From positions 1 to 16,415 of the forward strand of contig JAUWLN010000020.1 of assembly GCA_030613665.1 (NCBI GenBank): 16,415 nt of DNA. The letters run 5' to 3'. The stretch's first letter is position 1. Each line of letters opens with the position of its first letter. This stretch comes from Dehalococcoidia bacterium (GTDB taxonomy: Bacteria > Chloroflexota > Dehalococcoidia > Dehalococcoidales > RBG-16-60-22). Below the pieces are notes generated by a model. The model saw only the letters and a program-made list of their open reading frames with translations, made no database searches and had not been told where the DNA came from. Shown piece after piece: positions 1-7,604 of the stretch. Both the position numbers and the translations under genes were made by a program.

Positions 1-1323
1 ACGATAGGTCACCGAAAGGGCAGGGATAAATCTCGGGTCGTGGGCCGGCAATTCCTGCCCCTGGGCATGAACTGCGTACTGTTCCGCCCCTTTGCCGATT
101 TTCTCAGCGGCATGTTTGACACCGTCGGCCAGCAGCGCACCGATACCTTCACGTTTGGCTATTTTCTCCATCAGTGCCACGACGGCGTTACCATCGCCCC
201 AGCGCAGTTCCATACCGGTATCGGCTTTGGTCAGGATGCCGTTTTCGTAGCATTCAATGGCGAAACCAACGGCAACCCCGGCGGAAATAGTATCGATACC
301 ATTAACATTGCAGATATCGTTAAAGCGGATGATTGACTCCAGGTCATCATTGAGGCATAGCGTTCCTGCCATGCACAACGTCTCGTATTCCGGCTTATGG
401 GAAACCGCCGCCCGACCCACTTTAGGCTTCATATGCCCGCCACAGCGGAGGGGGCATTGCCAGCAGCCATATTTTCTCTCCTGCTCGGCAATCACCGCGT
501 CGTCACTGATTCGTTTGGCATTGGGGAAATCTGTCTCACCGGCGCCGGCCCAGTTTTTCACCGGGGAATCGCCGCACATGGCACTTGTTTCGGTAAGTCC
601 GGCGGTACCATATTTAATTAAAGTTTCTCCCAGGCCTTTGACCTGTTTCATCCATGTGCGCCTGAGTTGCATGGCTTTATCTCCATCTGCCATGGGCACT
701 TTCTGGTTGCCTTTAACCGCGATAGCCTTGAGTTTTTTCGAGCCCATAACGGCGCCCACACCTGACCTGCCCGCGGCGCGCCCTTTCTCATTGATTATGG
801 CGGCGAGAAGGCTTAACTGCTCGCCGGACGGGCCAATGCAGGCGATGCTCGATTCTTTGCCATGGACTTCTTTCAGAAGATCTTCCGTTTCCAGACAGTC
901 TTTACCCCATAGGTTGCCAGCGTCTTTGAGTTCCGGTTTGCCATTTTCAATATAGAGATAAACCGGTTTCTGGGAAGCACCGCTGAAGAAAACACCGTCA
1001 AAGCCGGCAAATTTTAACTGCGGCCCAAAATCACCGCCGCAATTGGCGTCGCCCCAGGTACCGGTGAGAGGTGATTTGCAGACAACCACAAACCGGCCAC
1101 TGCACATTGTCGGGGTGCCGGTCAGCGGGCCGGTCAGAAAGCCCAGCATGTTATCCGGGCCGAGGGGGTCAACCCGCGGCTTCATACGCTCATACAGAAC
1201 CCTGGCGCCAATGCCATATCCGCCCATGAAATCGCGGCGGAGCTCCTCCCCGAGCTCTTCTTCCTTGCAAACTCCGCTAGATAAGTCGACAAAAAATAAC
1301 TTGCCCATATAACCGTTGGTCAT
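1..1323 (-). CDS. Aldehyde ferredoxin oxidoreductase family protein, partial (C-terminus beyond left edge)
   Basis: This is a tungsten- or molybdenum-bispyranopterin oxidoreductase of the AOR family. Family members oxidise aldehydes to carboxylates in the cytoplasm and pass electrons to ferredoxin. The reading frame is open from ATG at 1323 to base 1, giving 441 residues where full-length members have about 600. The N-terminal domain shows typical Gly-rich cofactor-domain segments: GDANCGGDFG at residues 91-100, and AAGRSGVGAVMGSKKLKAI near 183-201. The CxxCxxxC cluster ligands are visible as Cys287, Cys290 and Cys294, almost the same positions as in the Pyrococcus enzyme. The fourth Cys would lie outside the window. 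The start is set by a strong AGGAGG site a few bases upstream, and a promoter with a TTGACA -35 box lies at 1357-1386. The gene is divergent from the tRNA-Ser genes. The exact aldehyde substrate cannot be read from the sequence. Confidence 0.93.
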   Translation of the reverse strand, partial: MTNGYMGKLFFVDLSSGVCKEEELGEELRRDFMGGYGIGARVLYERMKPRVDPLGPDNMLGFLTGPLTGTPTMCSGRFVVVCKSPLTGTWGDANCGGDFGPQLKFAGFDGVFFSGASQKPVYLYIENGKPELKDAGNLWGKDCLETEDLLKEVHGKESSIACIGPSGEQLSLLAAIINEKGRAAGRSGVGAVMGSKKLKAIAVKGNQKVPMADGDKAMQLRRTWMKQVKGLGETLIKYGTAGLTETSAMCGDSPVKNWAGAGETDFPNAKRISDDAVIAEQERKYGCWQCPLRCGGHMKPKVGRAAVSHKPEYETLCMAGTLCLNDDLESIIRFNDICNVNGIDTISAGVAVGFAIECYENGILTKADTGMELRWGDGNAVVALMEKIAKREGIGALLADGVKHAAEKIGKGAEQYAVHAQGQELPAHDPRFIPALSVTYR

Positions 1324-1356
1324 AATTTCCTCCTTTAAAGAGTGTAATTTCTAAAA

Positions 1357-1386
1357 AGAATAATTCTATGGGCTGGCTTTTGTCAA
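1357..1386 (-). promoter_or_regulatory. Sigma-70 type promoter for the AOR gene
   Basis: On the minus strand a consensus -35 box TTGACA (1386-1381) is followed after 18 bases by TATTCT (1362-1357). Transcription would begin near 1350, giving a leader of roughly 25-30 bases before the ATG at 1323. The leader carries the AAAGGAGG ribosome binding site. Confidence 0.6.
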
Positions 1387-1420
1387 ATTGCAGGCTTTGC
1401 AGAAAGAAAAAACGATTGCC

Positions 1421-1450
1421 TTGAAGCATGGTGGCGTTTTAAGGTAAAAT
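1421..1450 (+). promoter_or_regulatory. Promoter for tRNA-Ser(CGA)
   Basis: TTGAAG (1421-1426) and TAAAAT (1445-1450) are separated by 18 bases. The predicted start falls only a few bases before the 5' end of the mature tRNA at 1461, so the 5' leader would be very short. Confidence 0.5.
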
Positions 1451-1460
1451 TCAAAGCTGT

Positions 1461-1548
1461 GGAGAGGTGTCCGAGAGGCTGATGGTGCCGCTCTCGAAAA
1501 GCGGTCTCCGTGTTTAGCGGAGCGTGGGTTCGAATCCCACCCTCTCCG
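1461..1548 (+). tRNA. tRNA-Ser (anticodon CGA)
   Basis: This is a class II tRNA that reads UCG. The acceptor stem pairs GGAGAGG with CCTCTCC, followed by discriminator G at 1548. The anticodon stem CCGCT/AGCGG (1488-1492, 1500-1504) encloses loop CTCGAAA with anticodon CGA at 1495-1497. A long variable arm CTCCG/CGGAG is followed by a T stem GTGGG/CCCAC with TTCGAAT loop. The CCA end is not encoded; the next bases are TTT. The T arm and 3' acceptor strand are identical to those of the next tRNA. Confidence 0.95.
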
Positions 1549-1569
1549 TTTGGAAATGAAATAATTGGC

Positions 1570-1599
1570 TTGACAAGCTGTTATATAGTGCAATAATTA
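1570..1599 (+). promoter_or_regulatory. Promoter for tRNA-Ser(GGA)
   Basis: A perfect -35 box TTGACA (1570-1575) is followed after 18 bases by an AT-rich -10 element, best read as TAATTA at 1594-1599. The start would be near 1606, about 12 bases before the mature tRNA. The second tRNA therefore appears to have its own transcription start despite lying only 69 bases after the first. Confidence 0.55.
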
Positions 1600-1617
1600 T
1601 TCTGGGAACTCGTTTGC

Positions 1618-1706
<89 letters not shown>

Positions 1707-1724
1707 TCAGATTTCCTTTAGAAG

Positions 1725-1739
1725 GCGTCTCACTGACGC
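1725..1739 (+). terminator. Weak hairpin after the tRNA genes
   Basis: GCGTC (1725-1729) and GACGC (1735-1739) form a 5-bp stem with a 5-base loop, 19 bases after the tRNA CCA end. Only a short, broken T-rich stretch follows. It may stop or process the tRNA transcript, but the support is weak. Confidence 0.25.
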
Positions 1740-1772
1740 TGTATTTGCGCCAACACTGCGGTCATTATCCGA

Positions 1773-1801
1773 TTGTCTACACTATACCGCTATGCTATGC
1801 T
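1773..1801 (+). promoter_or_regulatory. Candidate promoter of the dprA operon
   Basis: TTGTCT (1773-1778) and TATGCT (1796-1801) are spaced by 17 bases. The start would be near 1808, only about nine bases before the dprA ATG at 1817. No convincing Shine-Dalgarno sequence precedes that ATG, so the mRNA could be nearly leaderless. Read-through from the tRNA-Ser promoter is an alternative. Confidence 0.4.
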
Positions 1802-1816
1802 AGAATTGCCTTGAAG

Positions 1817-2938
1817 ATGACAGATAAAGATATCAAATACTGGGTAGGTTTCAGCCTCATCCCCGGCATCGGGCGGGTGCGGTTTGCCCAGCTTGAGAAC
1901 CACTTCGGCAGTCTTGGGGACGCCTGGCAGGCGACATCTGCCGAGCTGAAAAAGGCTGGCCTTGACCGCAGCGCAGTGCAGGCGATTACCACCTGGCAGC
2001 CCAGGATTTCCCTGGACGATGAAATGGAGAAACTTGCCCAATACAAGGTGAAGGTTTTTACGTATAAGGATGAAACATACCCGTCCCGGTTAAAGGAACT
2101 ATATGACTACCCGCCGCTGCTGTACGTCCGGGGTGAACTGCTGCCACAGGACGAGTGGTGTCTGGCTGTGGTCGGCACACGCCGGGCGACCGTCTACGGG
2201 AGGCAGGTAACGGAGGAAATCGTAGCCGACCTGGCGCAGAGTAATATCACCGTGGTCAGCGGCCTGGCCAAAGGTATAGATACTATAGCCCATCAGGCAG
2301 CTCTGGATGCGGGTGGCAGGAGTATTGCCGTTTTTGCCTGTGGGCTTGATACTGTTTATCCCGGCGAAAACGCGGACCTGGCCCGGAAAGTCATGCAGCA
2401 GGGCGCTCTTATCAGCGAATATCCCCTGGGCACAAAGCCAAGGCCGGACAATTTTCCGCGGCGCAATCGAATTATGAGCGGGTTGAGTATGGGGGTGCTC
2501 GTCGTTGAGGCGGATGAGGCCAACGGTGCCATAATAACAGCACAGCTTGCACTGGAGCAGAACCGTGAGGTATTTGCCATTCCCGGCAGTATCCTTTCGC
2601 CGGCCAGCCGGGGCACCAACCACCTGATTCAGGAAGGCGCCAAGCTGGTCCGGGATTATACCGATATTCTGGAAGAACTTAACCTGATGACAGTAACGCG
2701 TCAGATAGAGATGAAAGAAATATTGCCCGCTTCGGATACGGAATCCCGGCTGTTAAAACACCTCGGTGCCGAGCCAATTCATATCGATGAGGTATGCCGC
2801 AGCAGCGGGCTGCCGGTATCCACAGTCAGCAGTGAGCTGGCGATGATGGAACTCAAGGGCATGGTCAAGCAAATGGGGTCGATGAGCTATGTTCTGGCCA
2901 GGGAGGTCAGAGAGGAATATCGGGTGAGAGTGGATTAA
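1817..2938 (+). CDS. dprA: DNA processing protein DprA (Smf)
   Basis: DprA binds incoming single-stranded DNA during natural transformation and loads RecA on it; many non-competent bacteria also keep it. The 373-residue protein has an N-terminal helix-hairpin-helix region (about 1-65, with IPGIGRVRF). A Rossmann-like core runs from about 85 to 290, with VVGTRRAT at 118-125, SGLAKGIDTIAH at 148-159, NFPRRNRIMSGLS at 212-224 and GTNHLIQEGAKLV at 266-278. A DprA-type winged helix lies at the C-terminus (about 305-360). Length is normal for the family. I chose ATG 1817 because the same frame upstream runs back into the tRNA-Ser gene and encodes no family sequence. It is the first gene of the operon, and topA starts 4 bases after its stop. 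Confidence 0.95.
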   Translation: MTDKDIKYWVGFSLIPGIGRVRFAQLENHFGSLGDAWQATSAELKKAGLDRSAVQAITTWQPRISLDDEMEKLAQYKVKVFTYKDETYPSRLKELYDYPPLLYVRGELLPQDEWCLAVVGTRRATVYGRQVTEEIVADLAQSNITVVSGLAKGIDTIAHQAALDAGGRSIAVFACGLDTVYPGENADLARKVMQQGALISEYPLGTKPRPDNFPRRNRIMSGLSMGVLVVEADEANGAIITAQLALEQNREVFAIPGSILSPASRGTNHLIQEGAKLVRDYTDILEELNLMTVTRQIEMKEILPASDTESRLLKHLGAEPIHIDEVCRSSGLPVSTVSSELAMMELKGMVKQMGSMSYVLAREVREEYRVRVD

Positions 2939-2942
2939 TAAT

Positions 2943-5039
2943 ATGGCCAAAAATCTGGTTATTGTAGAATCACCGGCGAAAGCCAGGACACTGCTTAAGA
3001 TACTGGGTGGCCGCTACAATCTTAAAGCATCATTGGGCCACGTAAGAGATTTGCCCAGGAGCGAACTGGGTGTGGACGTGGAAAACGGCTTTGTCCCCAG
3101 ATATGTAGTACCGAAGGCGAAAAATAAGCTCGTCAATGAGCTGAAAAAGGCCGTTAAAAGCGCGTCCACGGTTTATCTGGCCACCGACCCCGACCGCGAA
3201 GGAGAAGCCATCGCCTGGCACCTGGCTGAGGTAATTAAAACGGACAACAAGCCCTGCCGCCGCGTCGTCTTTCACGAAATAACCGACGAAGCGGTCAAGC
3301 AGGCGTTCCAGAACCCCCGGTCCATTGATATGCAGCTGGTCAATGCGCAGCAGGCAAGACGCGTCCTGGACCGGCTGGTCGGCTATAAATTGAGCCCTCT
3401 GCTCTGGCAGAAAGTAAGGCGCGGTCTTTCTGCGGGAAGAGTCCAATCGGCGACGGTAAAAATTATCGTCGACCGCGAGCGTGAGATACAGAGCTTCGTG
3501 CCGGTGGAATACTGGACGATTGAAGCCGAACTGACAAAGAAGGCAGGCAAAGTTCCATTTAGAGCCACGCTAATCGGTCTCATGGACGGCACCAAGCCGG
3601 ATATTCCTGATGAACGCGAAGCCGGCCGGGTTAAGGCGGAGCTGGAGCAGGCGGACTATCGTGTCCACAAGGTGGGAATCAAGAAAGCGACCCGTCAGCC
3701 CGCTCCTCCCTTCACCACCAGCACTTTGCAGCAGGAAGCATGGCACAAGCTGCGCTTCACGGCCAAGCAGACGATGGCTATCGCTCAGCAGCTTTATGAA
3801 GGCCTGTCCATTGGCGATGAGGGCAGCGTGGGGCTCATTACCTATATGAGGACTGATTCAACAAGAGTCGCCGCGTCTGCAATCGCCGAGACCAGGGATT
3901 ACATAGGTCAAAAATACGGGGCGAAATACCTGCCGCCGCGCGCTCGTTTCTTCAGAACGACTGCCAGGGGGGCACAGGAAGCGCACGAGGCCATCCGCCC
4001 CACCCGCATACCCCGCGAGCCGGCGCTGATTAAGAACTATCTGACAACAAGTCAGCACCGACTATACGACCTTATCTGGAAACGCATGGTGGCCAGCCAG
4101 ATGGCGGCCGCTATCTTCGATAATACCAGCATTGACATTGAAGCTAAACGCCCGAAAACCGGCTATTTGTTGAGAATAACCAGTTCGGTCAATGTGTTTC
4201 CTGGATTCATTGCCCTCTACAGCGAGAGCAAAGATGAAGCGGATGAAGATGAGAAGAAAGCAAAACTGCCTGCGCTGCGGAAAGACGAGGATTTAAATCT
4301 GCTGGGAATATATCTGGAGCAGCGTTTCACCCAGCCACCGCCTCGTTTCACCGAAGCCACGCTGGTCAAGATGCTGGAGCAGTGGGGCATTGGCCGTCCC
4401 AGCACCTATGCGCCTACTCTTTCCACCATTCAGGACCGGGAGTACGTAACCAGGGTCAGGGGCAGTTTCCAGCCGACCGAACTCGGGGTTCTGGTGAATG
4501 ACCTGTTGAACCAGCATTTCGCCGATATCCTGAACATCAAATTTACTGCCGGTATGGAGGACGAGCTTGATAATATCGTGAAGAAAAACCGCAACTGGGC
4601 GAGCGTCGTCCAGGATTTCTATACGCCGTTTGACAAAGACCTGACGGATGCCTTTCAACGCGTGGAGAGAGTGAAACTGCCCGTCGAGCTTGTCGACGAG
4701 ACCTGTCCTAAATGCGGTAAGCCCCTGGCTATAAAAATGGGGAGATACGGTAAATTCCTCGCCTGCAGCGGTTACCCGGAGTGCAAATACACTCAGTCAT
4801 ATCAGCTCAAGACGGGGGTGAAATGTCCGGAATGTGGCAGCGAGCTGGTGCAGCGGGTAAGTAAGAAGAAACGCGTCTTTTATGGCTGCAGCAATTATCC
4901 AGAGTGTACATTCGCCGTTTTCTATAAACCTCTCCCCGCCCCCTGCCCCAAGTGCGGTGGGCTGCTGACCCAGTACCGGGGCAGGTTAACCAGATGCACC
5001 AAGTGCGATTACAAAGGAAAACTGGAACGTGATAACTAG
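2943..5039 (+). CDS. topA: DNA topoisomerase I (type IA)
   Basis: This enzyme relaxes negative supercoils by cutting one strand through a 5'-phosphotyrosine. The 698-residue protein begins with a TOPRIM domain, with Glu9 in IVESPAKA and the metal-binding DPDREGE at 82-88. The catalytic tyrosine is Tyr301 in LITYMRTDST, with Arg303 beside it. The core ends near 575. Three C-terminal four-cysteine zinc ribbons follow: Cys588/591/608/614, Cys628/631/649/655 and Cys668/671/685/688. All catalytic motifs are intact. Order and spacing (4 bases after dprA, overlapping xerC if that starts at GTG) fit the widespread dprA-topA-xer arrangement. The Shine-Dalgarno region (GAGAG) is weak, so translational coupling to dprA is likely. 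Confidence 0.97.
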   Translation: MAKNLVIVESPAKARTLLKILGGRYNLKASLGHVRDLPRSELGVDVENGFVPRYVVPKAKNKLVNELKKAVKSASTVYLATDPDREGEAIAWHLAEVIKTDNKPCRRVVFHEITDEAVKQAFQNPRSIDMQLVNAQQARRVLDRLVGYKLSPLLWQKVRRGLSAGRVQSATVKIIVDREREIQSFVPVEYWTIEAELTKKAGKVPFRATLIGLMDGTKPDIPDEREAGRVKAELEQADYRVHKVGIKKATRQPAPPFTTSTLQQEAWHKLRFTAKQTMAIAQQLYEGLSIGDEGSVGLITYMRTDSTRVAASAIAETRDYIGQKYGAKYLPPRARFFRTTARGAQEAHEAIRPTRIPREPALIKNYLTTSQHRLYDLIWKRMVASQMAAAIFDNTSIDIEAKRPKTGYLLRITSSVNVFPGFIALYSESKDEADEDEKKAKLPALRKDEDLNLLGIYLEQRFTQPPPRFTEATLVKMLEQWGIGRPSTYAPTLSTIQDREYVTRVRGSFQPTELGVLVNDLLNQHFADILNIKFTAGMEDELDNIVKKNRNWASVVQDFYTPFDKDLTDAFQRVERVKLPVELVDETCPKCGKPLAIKMGRYGKFLACSGYPECKYTQSYQLKTGVKCPECGSELVQRVSKKKRVFYGCSNYPECTFAVFYKPLPAPCPKCGGLLTQYRGRLTRCTKCDYKGKLERDN
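5013..5018 (+). promoter_or_regulatory. Ribosome binding site that favours the GTG start of xerC
   Basis: AAAGGA lies 10 bases before GTG 5029 but 22 bases before the next in-frame start, ATG 5041. This favours the GTG inside the end of topA as the xerC start. Confidence 0.45.
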
Positions 5040-5985
5040 CATGCAGGAAGCATTGAATCGATATGTGAACTATCTGGAAGCGGAGCGCGGGCTCTCACCT
5101 TATACGGTGCGCAATTACACCATGGACCTCATCGGCAACTACGCTCGCGGCGCCGAGAAAGGCTTCTTCCAGTTCCTCATAGCAAGGCAGGTCGGCTCGC
5201 TCGATGAGGTGGATAAGCAGGTCATGCGCGACTATATGTCTTGGCTTATGTCACAGGGTGTGGTCAAGAGCAGCATCGCGCGCAAACTGTCCGCCATTCG
5301 CTCTTTTTACCGTTACCTGGTCCGGGAACAGATGGTACCTGCCAATCCGATGGAAAAAGCTTCCTCCCCCAAACTTGACCGGCGCCTGCCGTCATTCCTT
5401 ACCATAGAAGAGACAGTACGGCTTCTGGAAGCGCCTGACCGCACAACGCCTCAGGGGTTGCGCGACCGCGCCCTGCTGGAACTGCTCTACGCCGCCGGAC
5501 TGCGGGTCAGTGAGCTGGAAAGCCTCAACCTTGAGCAGCTGAATATGGAAACAAACGAAATCCGTGTCTGGGGCAAGGGTTCAAAGGAGAGGATGGTGCT
5601 CATCGGTGAGCCGGCGGCACACGCTCTGAATAATTATCTCGTCCATAGCCGCCCCACCCTGCTGTCAAAGCAGAAAGCGAATGCCGTTTTCCTCAATCAA
5701 TACGGTGATAGGCTGCCGGCACGGAGAATACAGAAAATCCTTGATAAATGTGCCCGGAAAGCCGGCCTTGAGAAAAAAGTTCACCCCCACGTCCTCCGGC
5801 ATACCTTTGCCACTCACCTTCTCGATGGCGGTGCCGACCTCAGGGTCGTTCAGGAGTTGCTCGGACATGCTCAGCTGGCGACCACTCAGATATATACCCA
5901 CGTCAGCCAGAGCCAGGCACGGAAGATATACCAGTCAGCCCACCCGATGGCCAGAAAAGGAAATGACGAGCTTGGAAATGACTGA
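5029..5985 (+). CDS. xerC: Tyrosine recombinase XerC/XerD
   Basis: Xer recombinases resolve chromosome dimers at dif sites near the terminus, usually as a XerC-XerD pair. This 318-residue protein has the N-terminal SAM-like core-binding domain (about 5-100) and the C-terminal catalytic domain. All catalytic residues are visible: Arg159 (AGLRVSE), Lys183 (GKGSKER), His254 and Arg257 (HPHVLRHTFATH), His280 (LLGH) and nucleophile Tyr289 (QIYTHV). GTG 5029 overlaps topA by 11 bases and gives an N-terminus the same length as E. coli XerC; ATG 5041, one base after topA, is the alternative and removes four residues. XerC rather than XerD is inferred from the dprA-topA-xerC context. Nothing suggests a phage or integron integrase, because the gene is embedded in a housekeeping operon. 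Confidence 0.92.
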   Translation: MITSMQEALNRYVNYLEAERGLSPYTVRNYTMDLIGNYARGAEKGFFQFLIARQVGSLDEVDKQVMRDYMSWLMSQGVVKSSIARKLSAIRSFYRYLVREQMVPANPMEKASSPKLDRRLPSFLTIEETVRLLEAPDRTTPQGLRDRALLELLYAAGLRVSELESLNLEQLNMETNEIRVWGKGSKERMVLIGEPAAHALNNYLVHSRPTLLSKQKANAVFLNQYGDRLPARRIQKILDKCARKAGLEKKVHPHVLRHTFATHLLDGGADLRVVQELLGHAQLATTQIYTHVSQSQARKIYQSAHPMARKGNDELGND

Positions 5986-7045
5986 CCGATTGCAGCGGCT
6001 GCGGCAGAAACTGACAGAACGGGAGGTCAATGCCATATTCATCTCCCAGCCGGACAACCGCCGATACCTTTCCGGCTTTGACGGCTCCGCCGGGTATTTG
6101 CTCATCACGGAGAAAGACGCCGTAATTGTAACGGATTTTCGCTATATCGAGCAGGTCAAGCGGCAGTCCCCGGACTATCGCCTGTTCCAGATAGTCGGTG
6201 ATATGGCAGATTGGTTCCCCGAGCTGGTCACTGACCTTCGAGGTCAAAAGCTTGGTTTCGAGTCTCATCACATATCGCTGGCAATGTACCGCCAGATGGG
6301 CAATATAGCTAAGAATCTGGACTCCCCTGTCGAGTTTATTCCTCTGGAAGGTATGGTAGAATCACTGCGGGCGATTAAGGACGCGGGGGAAATTGAGTCT
6401 ATCACCCGGGCGGCGGATATAAGCGACCGGGCTTTTCAGCATATCGAGAAAATTATAAAAACCGGCATGAGTGAAAAGGAAGTCGCCTGGGAGTTAGAGA
6501 AGTTCATGCGAGAGCACGGCAGTCAGGCTATGCCGTTTGACGTGATTGTTGCTTCCGGCCCCAATGCTGCCCTGCCCCATGCCAGACCTTCGGAAAGGGT
6601 TATCCGGGAAGGAGAGACGGTGCTCATGGATTTCGGTGCCAGGGTAGACGGCTATGCCAGCGACCTGACCCGTACCATTTGCCCTGGCGAACCCGGTGAT
6701 AACTTTAAGAAAGTGTACGATATCGTGCTCGGAGCGCAGTTGACAGCGCTGGAGCTAATCAAGGAAGTCATGACCGGAGAGCAGGCGGATAACCTGGCCA
6801 GAACGGTCATTGCTGAAGCGGACTACGCCACAGCTTTCGGGCATGCGCTGGGACACGGTGTCGGCCTGACGGCACACGAGGCACCGCGCCTCGGCCCGGG
6901 TTCAGGCGAGGAGTTAGTTTCCGGCATGGTATTTACCGTTGAGCCTGGTGTCTATCTCCCCGGCTGGGGCGGTGTCAGAATTGAGGACCTAGTTGTTCTG
7001 GAAAACGGAAACCTGAGAGTTTTATCGAAAGCGAGGAAGATATAA
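5978..7045 (+). CDS. M24 family Xaa-Pro peptidase (aminopeptidase P / prolidase type)
   Basis: This cytosolic metallopeptidase probably removes residues ahead of proline (Xaa-Pro-Xaa peptides or Xaa-Pro dipeptides). With ATG 5978 it has 355 residues, normal for short bacterial PepP/PepQ proteins. A creatinase-like N-domain (about 1-130) precedes a pita-bread catalytic domain. The five dinuclear-metal ligands are Asp218 and Asp229 (eleven apart, in MDFGARVDGYASDLTRT), His293 in GHGVG, Glu322 in VEPG and Glu336 in RIED. The chosen start overlaps xerC by 8 bases. ATG 5963 in the same frame adds five residues and cannot be excluded. The gene sits one base before efp, and a peptidase-efp pair is common in bacteria. 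Aminopeptidase P and prolidase cannot be told apart here. Confidence 0.9.
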   Translation: MTDRLQRLRQKLTEREVNAIFISQPDNRRYLSGFDGSAGYLLITEKDAVIVTDFRYIEQVKRQSPDYRLFQIVGDMADWFPELVTDLRGQKLGFESHHISLAMYRQMGNIAKNLDSPVEFIPLEGMVESLRAIKDAGEIESITRAADISDRAFQHIEKIIKTGMSEKEVAWELEKFMREHGSQAMPFDVIVASGPNAALPHARPSERVIREGETVLMDFGARVDGYASDLTRTICPGEPGDNFKKVYDIVLGAQLTALELIKEVMTGEQADNLARTVIAEADYATAFGHALGHGVGLTAHEAPRLGPGSGEELVSGMVFTVEPGVYLPGWGGVRIEDLVVLENGNLRVLSKARKI

Positions 7046-7046
7046 C

Positions 7047-7604
7047 ATGATAAGCGGCGGTGAATTGAGAAAAGGTATTATCATCGAACTCGACGGCGCG
7101 CTCTATCAGGTGGTGGACTATAAGCACGTTAAAATGAAACGGACCGCGCTGGCACGCGTCAAGCTGCGTGACCTGAATGCTGGCCATACTACCGAACGCA
7201 GTTTTCAATCCGATGACAAGCTGGTGCGGGCACGCCTTGATTCGCGACAGATGCAATACCTCTATAACGACGGTGATATTTACCACTTCATGGACGTGGA
7301 GAGCTTCGAGCAGATTGAAATCGATGGCAAAAAGTTGGGAGATATCCTTAATTATTTGAAAGAAGGCTTTACCGTGGAGGTATCCAGCTACAAGGGCGAG
7401 ATTGTTGATATCGAGATGCCGGTAGCTGTCGAGCTTGAGGTCACCGGCACCGATCCCGGCTTCAAGGGAGATACCGCTACTGGTGGCAGCAAGCCGGCAA
7501 CCCTGGAAACCGGGCTTATCGTTCAGGTCCCGCTCTTCGTCAACCAGGGTGATACCATCAAAGTCGATACCCGCACCGGCGAATACCTGGAAAGGGGCAA
7601 GTGA
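7047..7604 (+). CDS. efp: Translation elongation factor P
   Basis: EF-P binds between the P and E sites of the ribosome and relieves stalling at consecutive prolines. The 185 residues cover the usual three beta-barrel domains. Domain I starts ISGGELRKG. Domain II contains YLYNDGDIYHFMD (71-83). Domain III contains the family signature region TDPGFKGDTATGGSKPATL (135-153) and ends KVDTRTGEYLERG. A GAGGAA ribosome binding site lies 8 bases before ATG. The domain I tip is odd. Where E. coli has the lysine-34 loop PGKG, this protein reads KMKRT (29-33), one residue shorter and without the flanking glycines. Lys31 or Arg32 would be the tip residue. No EF-P modifying enzyme (EpmA/B, EarP, or the 5-aminopentanol pathway) is in the window. 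The gene overlaps the next gene by 4 bases. Confidence 0.95.
   Translation: MISGGELRKGIIIELDGALYQVVDYKHVKMKRTALARVKLRDLNAGHTTERSFQSDDKLVRARLDSRQMQYLYNDGDIYHFMDVESFEQIEIDGKKLGDILNYLKEGFTVEVSSYKGEIVDIEMPVAVELEVTGTDPGFKGDTATGGSKPATLETGLIVQVPLFVNQGDTIKVDTRTGEYLERGK

Noticed and set aside
40..1312. Plus-strand open frames at the left edge
   Set aside because: They are antisense to the AOR gene, whose cluster cysteines and cofactor-domain segments are intact on the minus strand.
1366..1593. Minus-strand open frame of 75 codons across the first tRNA-Ser
   Set aside because: Its sequence (RRGWDSNPRSA type) is the well-known false translation of a tRNA-Ser gene on the opposite strand.
5681..5977. 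99-codon N-terminal extension of the M24 peptidase
   Set aside because: It lies antiframe within xerC, whose catalytic motifs occupy the same bases; the peptidase family sequence begins near 5978.
5029..5985. Tyrosine recombinase plus tRNA-Ser genes as signs of an integrated element
   Set aside because: The recombinase sits in a dprA-topA-xer housekeeping operon, and no att-type repeat, cargo or phage gene is visible between it and the tRNAs.
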